Source of the DNA: Victivallaceae bacterium
GTDB taxonomy: Bacteria > Verrucomicrobiota > Lentisphaeria > Victivallales > Victivallaceae
NCBI GenBank assembly: GCA_021647315.1
Contig: JAKIUY010000006.1
Location: 1 to 64,000, forward strand
Direction: 5' to 3'
DNA length: 64,000 nucleotides
Shown: positions 8,391-17,090 of the stretch, piece by piece
Layout: every line of letters starts with the position of its first letter
Numbering within the stretch: position 1 is the first letter of the stretch
Position numbers and translations under genes: made by a program
The notes under the pieces: generated by a model
Database searches by the model: none
What the model was told of the DNA's origin: nothing
The model's input: the letters and a program-made list of their open reading frames with translations, nothing else

Positions 8391-10118
8391 ATGAGAATGA
8401 GTAAACTTGTCGGACGACGCATTAAAGAAGATCCGAAAGATGCGGTTACGGTCAGCCATAAACTGTTAATCCGTGGTGGTTATATCCGTCCGGTTGCCGC
8501 CGGAATATATTCAATGCTGCCGCTGGCTAAGCGGATTATTGATAAAATAGAAGGTATTATCCGGGACGAAATGAATAAGATTGACGGTCAGGAAGTTTTG
8601 ATGCCGGTGGTGTTGCCTGCGGAGCTGTGGGAAGAGTCCGGGCGTTATAACTCTATTGGGCAGGAACTGTTGCGTTTTGAGGACCGTGGTGGCAAAAAGA
8701 TGTTATTGGCAATGACCCACGAGGAAGCGGTGGTGCATCTGCTGAGAACTGAAGTCAACAGTTACAAACAGCTGCCGGTTATGCTTTATCAGATTCAGAC
8801 AAAATACCGTGATGAAGCCCGGGCCCGCGGCGGTCTGATCAGAGTGCGTGAATTTACTATGAAGGATGCCTATTCATTTCATCAAACTCAGGAATCGCTG
8901 GAAGAGTATTATCAACGTGCCCATCAGGCTTATGAGAATATTTTCAAGCGGATCGGCATGAAAAATGTACTGTCAATTGAATCCAACTCCGGTATGATGG
9001 GTGGTAAGGTTTCGCATGAATTTATGGCAGTTGCTGAATCCGGTGAGGATACTATTTTTGTCTCCCCGGATTACTCTTATCGGGCAAACCGGGAAATTGC
9101 GGTGGCAGCATGGAAATTTGAATCATCAGCTGAGGTGGAATTGGACAAAGTTCACACCCCGGGGAAGGAAAGTATTGAAGAGGTTGCCGACTTTCTGGGA
9201 ATTAAAGCTGAAAACACCGGGAAAGTGGTCTTTTATCAGGATGAGCAAGGCAAGTTGATTTGTGCGATGATTCGCGGAGACTTTGACGTTAATGAGAGTA
9301 AATTGCAAAATCATTTGCAAGTTGCCGAACTTACTTTTGCCACTGATGAGGCGATTCGCAAAGCCGGTTGTGAACCGGGGTTTGCTTCACCGATGGCGGT
9401 CAAACATGATGAAATCAGAATAGTCGTGGATCGTTCGGTGGCAGAGTCATCAAATCTGGTGGTCGGTGCCAATGAACCGGACTATCATTACAAAAACTTT
9501 AACTTTGCCCGTGATCTCGGTGAAGCGGAGATTGTTGATATCGCGACCGTGCGTAACGGTGATCCGTGTCCGTTGACCGGTGAGCCGTTGCAGGAACTGC
9601 GCGGCATCGAAGTCGGTAATATTTTCCAGCTCGGCACCAAATATTCCGAGGCGATGAATTGTACCTATCTGGATCAGAACGGCAAGTCCCAGACCATGAT
9701 TATGGGTTGTTATGGTATCGGAGTGGGACGTTCTATGGCTTCCGTTATCGAGCAGTCGAATGACAAATGGGGGCCGATCTGGCCGATTACCATCGCGCCT
9801 TACGAGCTGCATATTTGCGCGTTGAATCCGAAACGTGATGGAGTCGGCGAGTCTGCTGAGAAGATTTATGCTGAACTTGTTGATGCTGGTATTGAAGTAC
9901 TGTTTGACGACCGTGGCGAAAAAGCCGGTTTTATGTTCAACGATGCTGACCTGATCGGTATTCCGTTTCGTATAATTATTTCACCGAAAACCTTGGCGGA
10001 AGGAATGGTAGAATTCAAACGGCGTGGCGAGAAAGAGGCAAAACTGATTGCGATTACTGAATTAGCGACCGCAGTAAATGAAGTGATCAGGGCTGAATAC
10101 CGGAAGTTTTCTGACTAA
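8391..10118 (+). CDS. proS: Prolyl-tRNA synthetase, bacterial type
   Basis: Charges tRNA-Pro with proline and edits mischarged Ala-tRNA-Pro. The 575-residue protein has class II motif 1 (PLAKRIIDKIEGIIRDEM), motif 2 (TKYRDEARARGGLIRVREF, about 140) and motif 3 (GCYGIGVGRSMASVIEQ, about 440). Between motifs 2 and 3 lies the YbaK-like editing insertion (about 235-385; FYQDEQGKLICAMIRGD), so this is the E. coli-type enzyme. The C-terminal anticodon-binding domain follows (IAPYELHICALNP to the end). ATG codons lie at 8391 and 8397; AGAGG at about 8377 favours 8391. A member of the 165-bp repeat family follows the stop codon. Confidence 0.96.
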   Translation: MRMSKLVGRRIKEDPKDAVTVSHKLLIRGGYIRPVAAGIYSMLPLAKRIIDKIEGIIRDEMNKIDGQEVLMPVVLPAELWEESGRYNSIGQELLRFEDRGGKKMLLAMTHEEAVVHLLRTEVNSYKQLPVMLYQIQTKYRDEARARGGLIRVREFTMKDAYSFHQTQESLEEYYQRAHQAYENIFKRIGMKNVLSIESNSGMMGGKVSHEFMAVAESGEDTIFVSPDYSYRANREIAVAAWKFESSAEVELDKVHTPGKESIEEVADFLGIKAENTGKVVFYQDEQGKLICAMIRGDFDVNESKLQNHLQVAELTFATDEAIRKAGCEPGFASPMAVKHDEIRIVVDRSVAESSNLVVGANEPDYHYKNFNFARDLGEAEIVDIATVRNGDPCPLTGEPLQELRGIEVGNIFQLGTKYSEAMNCTYLDQNGKSQTMIMGCYGIGVGRSMASVIEQSNDKWGPIWPITIAPYELHICALNPKRDGVGESAEKIYAELVDAGIEVLFDDRGEKAGFMFNDADLIGIPFRIIISPKTLAEGMVEFKRRGEKEAKLIAITELATAVNEVIRAEYRKFSD

Positions 10119-10123
10119 CGAGT

Positions 10124-10205
10124 CAATTGTAAAAGTCCAACACTCAAAATCAAAAGATGCCGTTCAAAATTAAAAATCTGCCGTGGAGAGTTTTGAAATT
10201 GCCTC
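10124..10205 (-). repeat. MITE-like repeat, partial copy A
   Basis: Reading the complement, GAGGCAATTTCAAAACTCTC opens the element, followed by CACGGCAGATTTTTAATTTT and ATCTTTTGATTTTGAG, then directly the opposite end (GGACTTTTACAATTG). The middle 80 bp of the full copies (10892-11057, 62311-62475) are missing. It follows proS. Confidence 0.75.
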
Positions 10206-10284
10206 TGTAATTAATACTTTCGTGGCACTTTCGGCGAAAGAGCCATACTTATATGCTGGTTTAGTAAGATTAGGATAGAGAATT

Positions 10285-10893
10285 ATGAAAATTTATGTTA
10301 TAGGTGATAGTATATCGATTCATTATGGCCCCTATTTGCAAAGTTACCTGCACAATACTATGGGATATTCGAGAAAAGAAGGTGAAGATGAAGCTTTACT
10401 CAATCTGGATAATCCGCAGGGGGCAAATGGCGGTGATTCATCTATGGTGCTGTTATTTATGCAGGAAAAAGCTAAATCAGGCGGCATTGACGCCGATTTG
10501 CTGCTCGTTAATTGCGGACTGCATGATATTAAAACTGACCCGGTTACAGGCTTGCGTCAGGTATCAATTGAAGATTATACTGAAAACCTGCACGCGATAG
10601 TGAAAACAGCTGAAAAAATGAGACCTGATTTGGTTTGGATTAGAACAACTCCGTGCGATGAGGCTGTTCACAACAAGGCTGGCAGCAGTTTTTACCGTTT
10701 TAAGGCTGACTGTGATGCTTATAACCAGGTAGCTGATCAGATTATGACAAAATCCGGCGTGCCAATTATTGATCTCCACACCTTCACCAATAATTTAGGG
10801 CCGGATCTTTATTGTGACCATGTCCATTTTTATGAGCATATTCGAGCCTTACAGGCCGCATTTATTGTCGGTTGGCTTAGTGCTTATAATTGA
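10285..10893 (+). CDS. SGNH/GDSL-family hydrolase
   Basis: A 202-residue single-domain esterase-type protein. Block I is seen in MKIYVIGDSISIHYGPYL (nucleophile Ser in GDS), a glycine/asparagine region in LLLVNCGLHDIK (block III), and the catalytic pair in DHVHFYEHIRAL (block V, D-x-x-H). A usable Gly in GANGGDSSM may serve as block II. No signal peptide is present, so it acts in the cytoplasm. In this family known substrates are acyl or acetyl esters, often on sugars; the substrate here is unknown. The stop codon TGA overlaps the start of a 166-bp MITE-like repeat. Confidence 0.75.
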   Translation: MKIYVIGDSISIHYGPYLQSYLHNTMGYSRKEGEDEALLNLDNPQGANGGDSSMVLLFMQEKAKSGGIDADLLLVNCGLHDIKTDPVTGLRQVSIEDYTENLHAIVKTAEKMRPDLVWIRTTPCDEAVHNKAGSSFYRFKADCDAYNQVADQIMTKSGVPIIDLHTFTNNLGPDLYCDHVHFYEHIRALQAAFIVGWLSAYN

Positions 10894-11057
10894 GGAAATT
10901 TCAAAAGTCTCCACGGCAGGTTTTTTATTTTGGACGGCATCTTTTGATTTTGAGCTCATTTACATACCTACCGGTATGCTCAATCGCTAAAAAATTAAAA
11001 TCTACTCGCCCAAAATGATAAAAGATCATGCTCGCGTTGGACTTTTGAAATCACCTC
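10892..11057 (+). repeat. MITE-like repeat, full copy B
   Basis: A 166-bp element bounded by GAGGAAATTTCAAAAGTCTC and, in complement, GAGGTGATTTCAAAAGTCCA, i.e. imperfect terminal inverted repeats of about 18 bp. Internal sequence (TTTTGATTTTGAGCTC, TACCGGTATG, AATCGCTAAAAAAT, ATCATGCTCGCG) is shared with copy D at 62311-62475. No coding capacity. Confidence 0.85.
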
Positions 11058-11093
11058 AATCTATCTAAACCCTGACCTTGGCGAACCTTTCTT

Positions 11094-11900
11094 TCATGTC
11101 TTCATTAGTTTTATCATTTCATCCAGACCGGTAAAAATATGTTTTGGGCGGTAGGCGAATTGTTTTGGGGTATTAATGTCACTGACACCGCTCAAAACTA
11201 AAACGGTATCTACTTCGGCTTCAACTCCAGCGATAATATCGGTATCCATGCGGTCGCCGATAATAACGGTTTCAGCACTGTGACAGCCTAATTTTTTCAC
11301 CGCCCGCCGCATCATTAACGGATTGGGTTTGCCGACAAAATATGCTTTACAATTTGATGCCAGTTCGATTGGTGCAATGAGCGCGCCGGTCGCAGGAATA
11401 ATACCTTTTTCGGTCGGCCCGGTTAAATCAGGGTTCGCGCCGATGAGTTTCGCGCCGCGTTGGACTAATAAGGTCGCATGTTCAATGCGCTCAAAACCAT
11501 AGGTGCGGGTTTCGCCGACCACGACATAATCAGGGTTGGTGTCGTTCATTGAAATACCCTTTTCGTAAAGCGCGTTAATCAGTCCGGCGTCGCCAATAAC
11601 GTATGCGGTGCAGTTTGGATGTTGCCGGCTGAGAAAATCCGCAGTCGCCAAGGCACTGGTGTAAAAGTGTTTTTTATCAACATTGATGCCTAACCGTAAG
11701 AGTTTCTCGTGCAGTTCCTGCGGTGAACGTTCACTGCTATTGGTCAGAAACAGGTATTTTTTATCATTTTCGTTCAACCATTCAACAAATTCAGCGGCAC
11801 CCGGCAGGAGATTATTGCCGTGATAAATTACGCCGTCCATATCTGAAACGAAGCCTTTTTTCCCTATTAAACTTTTAATTTTGGCTGAATTATGAGCCAT
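11094..11900 (-). CDS. HAD-IIA family sugar phosphatase (NagD-like)
   Basis: Phosphatase of the haloacid dehalogenase superfamily, subclass IIA (268 aa). Motif I is FVSDMDGVIYHG (about 17; nucleophile Asp), motif II lies in FLTNSSERSP, and motif IV is IGDRMDTDIIAG (about 215). The C2-type cap between motifs II and III is present (YFVGKPNPLMMRRAVKKLG). NagD and relatives dephosphorylate nucleoside and sugar phosphates in the cytoplasm. The gene stands alone; upstream on the same strand is only a short doubtful reading frame. Confidence 0.85.
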   Translation of the reverse strand: MAHNSAKIKSLIGKKGFVSDMDGVIYHGNNLLPGAAEFVEWLNENDKKYLFLTNSSERSPQELHEKLLRLGINVDKKHFYTSALATADFLSRQHPNCTAYVIGDAGLINALYEKGISMNDTNPDYVVVGETRTYGFERIEHATLLVQRGAKLIGANPDLTGPTEKGIIPATGALIAPIELASNCKAYFVGKPNPLMMRRAVKKLGCHSAETVIIGDRMDTDIIAGVEAEVDTVLVLSGVSDINTPKQFAYRPKHIFTGLDEMIKLMKT

Positions 11901-11939
11901 ATTTTATTTCCTTGTTTTATGTTCTGGGACATAGTAGAA

Positions 11940-12080
11940 CTATATAAATATTTTCGTAACGCAGAGCAGCTGTTTGCAATCAAGCGAAACCCCCAAGTTA
12001 TTTTTTGTGAGTCCATAATAGACGACTGCCTGTTCTGAAACCTGACTGCTCGTCTTGATGAAATTCTCAAATTTGACCAT
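11940..12080 (-). CDS. Short reading frame, 46 aa, unknown
   Basis: An ATG at 12080 has a good ribosome-binding site (AAGGAG ten bases upstream) and opens a frame starting MVKFENFIKTSSQVSEQAVV that stops after 46 codons. The good initiation site but short, featureless product suggest a small peptide gene or the decayed 5' end of a longer gene. I do not recognise it. Confidence 0.3.
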   Translation of the reverse strand: MVKFENFIKTSSQVSEQAVVYYGLTKNNLGVSLDCKQLLCVTKIFI

Positions 12081-12263
12081 AATATAACAACTCCTTATTA
12101 TTAAGAATAATGTTAAATAATAATTAAGAATATAGGGCTTTACTGATGAAAGTAAAGCAATAGGGCTTTCAAACAGTTTTAACCAGTTGCAAAATAGAGA
12201 AATAATCCATACGTCAATTAAAAAATATAATATATAATTAATTAATCGTTCTGAGCCGAAAAA

Positions 12264-12446
12264 ATGGATACAATGACAACAATTTTTGATATAGTGTTTT
12301 ATCTCATAATGGGCTATGGAGTATATGTTTGCTGGACTGCATATAGAGCAAACAAAAAGAAAGCATGGTTATTGATTTGTATTTTCTGTTTATATCCATA
12401 TTATTGTACTCGGGTTGAGATCTGGGGTAAAAGCAATTTTCCATGA
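12264..12446 (+). CDS. Small membrane protein, 60 aa, unknown
   Basis: The reading frame MDTMTTIFDIVFYLIMGYGV contains a first hydrophobic helix (about 7-27), a short basic loop (RANKKKAW) and a second hydrophobic stretch (LLICIFCLYPYYC). The basic loop would stay inside the cell. No convincing ribosome-binding site precedes the ATG. It lies upstream of an attC-like hairpin (12565-12641) and might be a cassette-type gene, but it could also be an unused open frame. Confidence 0.35.
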   Translation: MDTMTTIFDIVFYLIMGYGVYVCWTAYRANKKKAWLLICIFCLYPYYCTRVEIWGKSNFP

Positions 12447-12564
12447 ACAGAATCAACAGAACAAGCAGAAAACATATACTACTGGTGAGAATGGGGAAAA
12501 GATAAAAGTTACACAGCGCATAATAAATTTACCCATTATCAACGTCTTGTAAATAGAAGAAAAG

Positions 12565-12641
12565 GTGCCAACAAGAGCACTTCATGTAATCAGCCATCCG
12601 CTGCCGCTACTGGCTGATACATGAGCTTTATGTTAGTGGCA
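12565..12641. other. attC-like imperfect hairpin
   Basis: CATGTAATCAGCCA (12583-12596) pairs with TGGCTGATACATG (12611-12623), with a single unpaired A in one arm. The outer ends are TGCCAACAAG (12566-12575) and GTTAGTGGCA (12632-12641). This resembles an integron attC: an AAC-side box, a GTT-side box, a paired core and one extrahelical base. It departs from the RYYYAAC/GTTRRRY consensus in the outermost bases. GTTAG is followed at once by GGCAAGGAG, a possible ribosome-binding site. Confidence 0.35.
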
Positions 12642-12939
12642 AGGAGACTTGAGTGACCATCAAAGTAACATTCTCCATATCTTCAATATTACAGATTACG
12701 GTGACTTCATAATATAGGTTGCTGATTGTGATTCATCTTAAAATTACCCCTAAATTTGCTGACGGTTAGATTTTGATAACAAGTAGATTTATTAAATGAT
12801 ACTTTATTTATATCATTTAGCTTTTTATTATTATTCTGGCTTGGATATTTGCGTTATAGCACTACATTATAATGCTTATATAGCTAATAAGGCTTAATTG
12901 TAACAAATAAAAAAACATCATATTAATATGACGCATGAA
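12642..12939. other. Gene-free AT-rich stretch with palindromes
   Basis: After the attC-like hairpin a GTG at about 12653, preceded by AAGGAG, opens only a 19-codon frame (VTIKVTFSISSILQITVTS). Further on lie a 9-bp stem TAAATGATA/TATCATTTA (12793-12801, 12811-12819) followed by GCTTTTTATT, and an imperfect 20-bp palindrome near 12874. No gene is credible here. Confidence 0.3.
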
Positions 12940-13036
12940 CATAACCGGCTCTGCCGGAACTTTTTAGACAGGCTTAACAAGATTGACATGATTTTTTTTA
13001 CTTTATCCTGTTTTATCATGTTCATCCTGTCAAAAT
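12940..13036 (+). repeat. GACAGGAT-type palindromic repeat, copy 1
   Basis: The stretch from CATAACCGGCTCTGCCGGAA to ATCCTGTCAAAAT recurs inverted at 25112-25201. It contains an ACCGGC/GCCGGA hairpin and diverged GACAGG..CCTGTC arms. It precedes nifU by about 40 bp. Confidence 0.75.
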
Positions 13037-13074
13037 ACAATTTCCTGTTAAATTAAAATAATAAGGTAAATACT

Positions 13075-13923
13075 ATGTGGGACTATACAGATAAAGTAAT
13101 GGATCATTTTCTCAATCCGCGGAATGTCGGAGAGGTTGAGAATCCTGACGGTACCGGCGATGTCGGCAATATGAGTTGTGGCGATGCGCTGAAACTGACT
13201 TTCAAGATTGATGCTGAAGGGCGGATTATCGAGGCAAAATTTAAGACATTTGGCTGTGCCAGTGCGATTGCTTCTTCCAGCGCGTTGACGGAATTGATTA
13301 TCGGCATGACGATTGAAGAGGCAAAAAATGTCACCAATCAGGATATTGTTAAAATTCTTGGTGAACTGCCGGAAGAGAAGATGCATTGTTCAGTGATGGG
13401 CATGGAAGCTTTACAGGCTGCGATTGCGGATTATCGCGGTGAGACGGTAGAAGAAGCCGATGATGATCATGAAGGGAGGATTGTCTGCCACTGTTTCGGC
13501 GTTACTGATACAAAAATACGCAATGTTGCCAAAGCTAACAAACTGAAAACTGCGGCAGAAATAACCAACTACTGCAAAGCCGGGGGTGGCTGTGGAGTCT
13601 GTCTTGACGATATTCAGGATATTCTTGACGGTGTGTGGCAGGAACATTCAGCGGCAGCGGAACAGGCTGCTGATGCATTCGCCGGGCTGTCAATTGTTCA
13701 GAAAGTCATAAAAGTTCAAGAGGTTATAGACAAAGAGATCAAACCGATTCTTGAACAGGATGGTGGCAGTATTGAACTATTTGATGTCGCAGGCAATGTG
13801 ATTAAAGTTAAGCTTAAAGGACGTTGCGCTACCTGTCCGTCGGCACTGGTTACGCTTGAACATACGGTAGCAGAAAAACTCCGAGAGTTTATTGCACCTG
13901 AATTGACAGTGGAACGGGTGTAG
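13075..13923 (+). CDS. nifU: Fe-S cluster assembly scaffold NifU, three-domain
   Basis: Scaffold on which [2Fe-2S] and [4Fe-4S] clusters form with sulfur from NifS. All three NifU domains are present in 282 residues: IscU-like N-terminal domain with Cys35 (NMSCGD), Cys61 (FGCASA) and Cys105 (MHCSVMG); a central Bfd-like [2Fe-2S] domain, CHCFGVTD with CKAGGGCGVC (about 145-185); and a C-terminal Nfu domain with CATCPSALVTLEHTV (about 245-260). The scaffold Cys, Asp and Lys residues are intact. nifS starts two bases after the stop. No nitrogenase gene is in view, so the pair is probably the housekeeping system, as in epsilonproteobacteria. Confidence 0.95.
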   Translation: MWDYTDKVMDHFLNPRNVGEVENPDGTGDVGNMSCGDALKLTFKIDAEGRIIEAKFKTFGCASAIASSSALTELIIGMTIEEAKNVTNQDIVKILGELPEEKMHCSVMGMEALQAAIADYRGETVEEADDDHEGRIVCHCFGVTDTKIRNVAKANKLKTAAEITNYCKAGGGCGVCLDDIQDILDGVWQEHSAAAEQAADAFAGLSIVQKVIKVQEVIDKEIKPILEQDGGSIELFDVAGNVIKVKLKGRCATCPSALVTLEHTVAEKLREFIAPELTVERV

Positions 13924-13925
13924 GG

Positions 13926-15119
13926 ATGAACAGTAAAAAGCTAATATATGTTGATAATAATGCGACAACGGCAGTTGATCCAGAAGTTTTTGCCGCAATG
14001 AAACCTTTTTTCTGTGAACAATACGGCAATCCATCAAGTATTCATTCTTTTGGTGGCAGTGTTGCTGCTCATATAAACAAAGCACGTGAACAGGTCGCGG
14101 ATCTACTTGGAATTACAAATCGCAATAAACTTGGTGAAGTAACCGAGCTGATTTTCACCAGTTGTGGAACCGAAAGTGATAGCGCGGCTATTTATAATGC
14201 CTTGCAGATCTGTCCTAAAAAGAAAAAAGTGGTGATGTCAAAGGTTGAACATCCTGCGGTATTGAATGTCGGCAAAGAGCTCGAACGGCGTGGTTATCAT
14301 GTGGAATATGTGCCGGTAGACAAGAAAGGTCGATTGGACATGGAACGTTTGGGCGAAATGGTTGATGATAATACCGCTCTGGTTTCGGTGATGTGGGCAA
14401 ATAACGAGACGGGGAATATCTACCCGGTGGAAAAGATTGCGGAGATTGCCCATCTGCATGGAGCACTATTTCATACTGACGCAGTACAGGCAGTTGGGAA
14501 AATACCAATAAACTTGAGTGAATCAGCAATTGACATGCTTAGTCTGTCAGGTCATAAACTGCATGCGCCGAAGGGGGTAGGGGCACTCTATATTAAACGC
14601 GGCATTAGGTTCAGACCGTTTATTACCGGTGGACACCAGGAAAAAGGTCGCCGTGGCGGTACCGAGAATGTCGCATCAATTATTGCGCTCGGCAAAGCAT
14701 GTGAATTAGCGGGCAAATACATTGGGGCTGAAAACAGTTTTGTCCGGGAACTGCGTGATCGGCTTGAAAAAACTATTATTGCCACCATGCCGGATATCAG
14801 AGTCAACGGTGATATTGAAAACCGTCTACCCAATACCACCTGTATCAGTTTTGAATATATTGAAGGTGAATCCATTCTAATGTTATTGGATCGGCACGGC
14901 ATTTGCGCGTCAAGCGGTAGTGCCTGTACCACCGGCAGCTTAGAACCATCGCACGTGCTCAGAGCGATGGGTGTACCCTATACCGCAGCTCATGGCGCAA
15001 TCAGATTCAGTTTTTCCCGTTTTAACACTGAAGATGATGTTGATAAAATTATTGAAGCCCTGCCGCCGATTATTGCATGGCTCAGAGAGATGTCGCCATT
15101 CTGGAATAAAGATAAGTAA
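13926..15119 (+). CDS. nifS: Cysteine desulfurase NifS
   Basis: PLP enzyme that removes sulfur from L-cysteine and passes it as a persulfide to NifU. The 397-residue protein has YVDNNATTAVDPEV at the start, the PLP lysine in LSGHKLHAPKGVG (about 205) and the active-site cysteine in ASSGSACTTGSLEPSHVLRA (about 328). The SGSAC-TTGSLEPSH loop and the IRFSFSRFNTEDDVD tail match NifS rather than SufS. It is translated directly after nifU (GTGTAGGGATG junction). A modest insertion near residue 60-70 (NRNKLGEVTE) is found in some NifS proteins. Confidence 0.95.
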   Translation: MNSKKLIYVDNNATTAVDPEVFAAMKPFFCEQYGNPSSIHSFGGSVAAHINKAREQVADLLGITNRNKLGEVTELIFTSCGTESDSAAIYNALQICPKKKKVVMSKVEHPAVLNVGKELERRGYHVEYVPVDKKGRLDMERLGEMVDDNTALVSVMWANNETGNIYPVEKIAEIAHLHGALFHTDAVQAVGKIPINLSESAIDMLSLSGHKLHAPKGVGALYIKRGIRFRPFITGGHQEKGRRGGTENVASIIALGKACELAGKYIGAENSFVRELRDRLEKTIIATMPDIRVNGDIENRLPNTTCISFEYIEGESILMLLDRHGICASSGSACTTGSLEPSHVLRAMGVPYTAAHGAIRFSFSRFNTEDDVDKIIEALPPIIAWLREMSPFWNKDK

Positions 15120-15217
15120 AAGTGGTGGGGGACTTTTGCCCTTTATTACAATCATCGTAAAAAACGCTAAGGCAGTTTCTGGGCGTGGTCGTTTTCATTC
15201 TACATTAACATAAAAAC

Positions 15218-15377
15218 ATGCAGCAGAACAATATGAATCTTTGAAGCTAAAACTAAATTAGCCGAAATGTGTCGTCAAGTAATGACATTAAATGAACCGG
15301 TGATTATAATCAAACGCGGTGCGCCACTGATGCGTATTGCTTGCAAACGTTCAATACCGCTGGAATGCTCTTGGTGA
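15218..15377 (+). pseudogene. Remnant of a Phd/YefM-type antitoxin
   Basis: The frame EAKTKLAEMCRQVMTLNEPV, then IIIKRGAPLMRIACKRS, is the DNA-binding half of a prevent-host-death antitoxin. Its start is broken: the ATG at 15218 (MQQNNMNL) is in another frame, and one extra T near 15240 separates the two. The frame also ends early at 15377, and DDALGISIF continues in a third frame. No toxin gene is beside it. A decayed toxin-antitoxin module is the simplest reading. Confidence 0.55.
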
Positions 15378-15410
15378 CGATGCCCTCGGGATCTCTATTT
15401 TTTGTGAGGT

Positions 15411-16886
15411 TTATAAACAGCGTTTAACTGCGTTCTGCCAGCCTTGATATAATGTGTTGCGTTTATTGGCTGTCATTTGGGGCGTAAAAACTCGGGTTTG
15501 CTGTTTTATTGTTCTTAATTCGTCGCTGTTTTCCCAGAAGCCTACAGCCAGGCCGGCGGCAAAGGCTATCCCCATTGCGGTTGATTCAATATTCTGCGGC
15601 CTGATAATGGACAGATTGCTGATATCCGCCTGAAATTGAAGCAGAAAATTATTCATAGCGGCTCCGCCATCAACCAACATGTCATTTAAATCCATCTCTG
15701 TGTCATGTTGCATGACTGACAGTACATCATTGGTCCGATAGGCTATCGCTTCCAGAGCCGCTCTGACAATATGGGCACGTTGCGCTCCACGGGTAAGGCC
15801 GGAAATGAGTGCTGTTGTTTCCATATTCCAGTACGGGGTGCCGAGTCCCTGAAAGGCCGGCACAAAATATACGCCTGCACTGTCTTCAACCGAAGCGGCC
15901 AGAGTTTCACTCTCTGCCGCATCTTTTATCAGGCCGAGATTATCTCTTAACCACTGAATGGTTGCGCCGGCCATAAAAATAGTGCCTTCAAGGGCATAGA
16001 TGGTTTCTTTATTTATCTGCCAGGCGATTGTGGTTAACAGTCCATCTTGAGAAAAAAATGGCCGGTTTCCCGTATTCATGAGCAGGAATGCTCCTGTGCC
16101 GTAGGTGTTTTTGACCGTTCCCGGCTCTAAGCACAAATTACCGAAAAGCGCGGCCTGTTGATCGCCGAGGATAGCACTGATTGGAATGCTTCTTCCCAAT
16201 ATAGCCTGTTCTGTATGACCGTAAATCATACTTGAAGAATGTACTTCAGGCAGCATTGCCGCCGGAATCTTCATAAGTTCAAGCAACTCTTCATCCCAGG
16301 TAAGCGTGTTTATGTTAAACAACATTGTTCTTGAGGCATTTGAATAGTCGGTAATGTGGTATTTGCCACCGGTAAGGTTCCAGATAAGCCAGCTGTCGAC
16401 GGTCCCAAACAATAGGTCGCCTTGTTCGGCAGCTTGCCGGGCTCCCTTGATATTATCCAGGATCCATTTTATTTTAGGTCCTGAAAAATATGCATCAACA
16501 ACGAGGCCGGTTTTGCGATGTATTGTTTCAGTATAATCATTATCACGCAGGAAATTACAATATTCAGCACTGCGTTGACACTGCCAGACAATGGCATTGT
16601 AAACCGGGTTGCCGGTATGTTTATTCCAGACAATTACTGTTTCTCGCTGATTAGTTATGCCTAAACCGATAATTTCGTCATCAGGATTGCATATTTTGTT
16701 AATCAAATCACGGGTGACTGTCAGCTGGCTGTTCAGGATATCAGTGGGGTCATGCTCAACCCAGCCTGTTCGGGGAAATATCTGCGGAAACTCCTGTTGT
16801 CTGACTCCGCAAATCTGTCCTGCGTGATTAACTAAGAGGGCTCTTGAACTGGTTGTTCCCTGATCTAAAGCAAGAATATATTTCAT
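15411..16886 (-). CDS. glpK: Glycerol kinase
   Basis: Phosphorylates glycerol to sn-glycerol 3-phosphate with ATP in the cytoplasm. The 491-residue length is normal. FGGY-family features are all present: ALDQGTTSSRALLV at the N-terminus (phosphate 1 loop), WVEHDPTDIL, NQRETVIVWNK, the central ILGDQQAALFGNLC, and GAAMNNFLLQFQADI and MGIAFAAGLAVGFW in the C-terminal domain. No glpF or glpD lies next to it. It is convergent with the decayed antitoxin region and divergent from the MalK-like ATPase gene, with about 200 bp of AT-rich DNA between them in which I see no clear operator. Confidence 0.95.
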   Translation of the reverse strand: MKYILALDQGTTSSRALLVNHAGQICGVRQQEFPQIFPRTGWVEHDPTDILNSQLTVTRDLINKICNPDDEIIGLGITNQRETVIVWNKHTGNPVYNAIVWQCQRSAEYCNFLRDNDYTETIHRKTGLVVDAYFSGPKIKWILDNIKGARQAAEQGDLLFGTVDSWLIWNLTGGKYHITDYSNASRTMLFNINTLTWDEELLELMKIPAAMLPEVHSSSMIYGHTEQAILGRSIPISAILGDQQAALFGNLCLEPGTVKNTYGTGAFLLMNTGNRPFFSQDGLLTTIAWQINKETIYALEGTIFMAGATIQWLRDNLGLIKDAAESETLAASVEDSAGVYFVPAFQGLGTPYWNMETTALISGLTRGAQRAHIVRAALEAIAYRTNDVLSVMQHDTEMDLNDMLVDGGAAMNNFLLQFQADISNLSIIRPQNIESTAMGIAFAAGLAVGFWENSDELRTIKQQTRVFTPQMTANKRNTLYQGWQNAVKRCL

Positions 16887-17090
16887 GGATAAACGTTTCC
16901 CTGGTTTTTCAAGTTTTATAGATTCACAGATATATTTATAATACCATCATCTCCGAAATTTAACAAATAAAGATTTAAAACTTTTGTAAGTTGCTCTAGT
17001 AAAAAGGGGAAAAAAGGTTATATTAATAGATTATTCTCTCATGATTTCGTTTAAGTTTAAAGTTTACATAAAAGTTTAAGGAGCATTATA

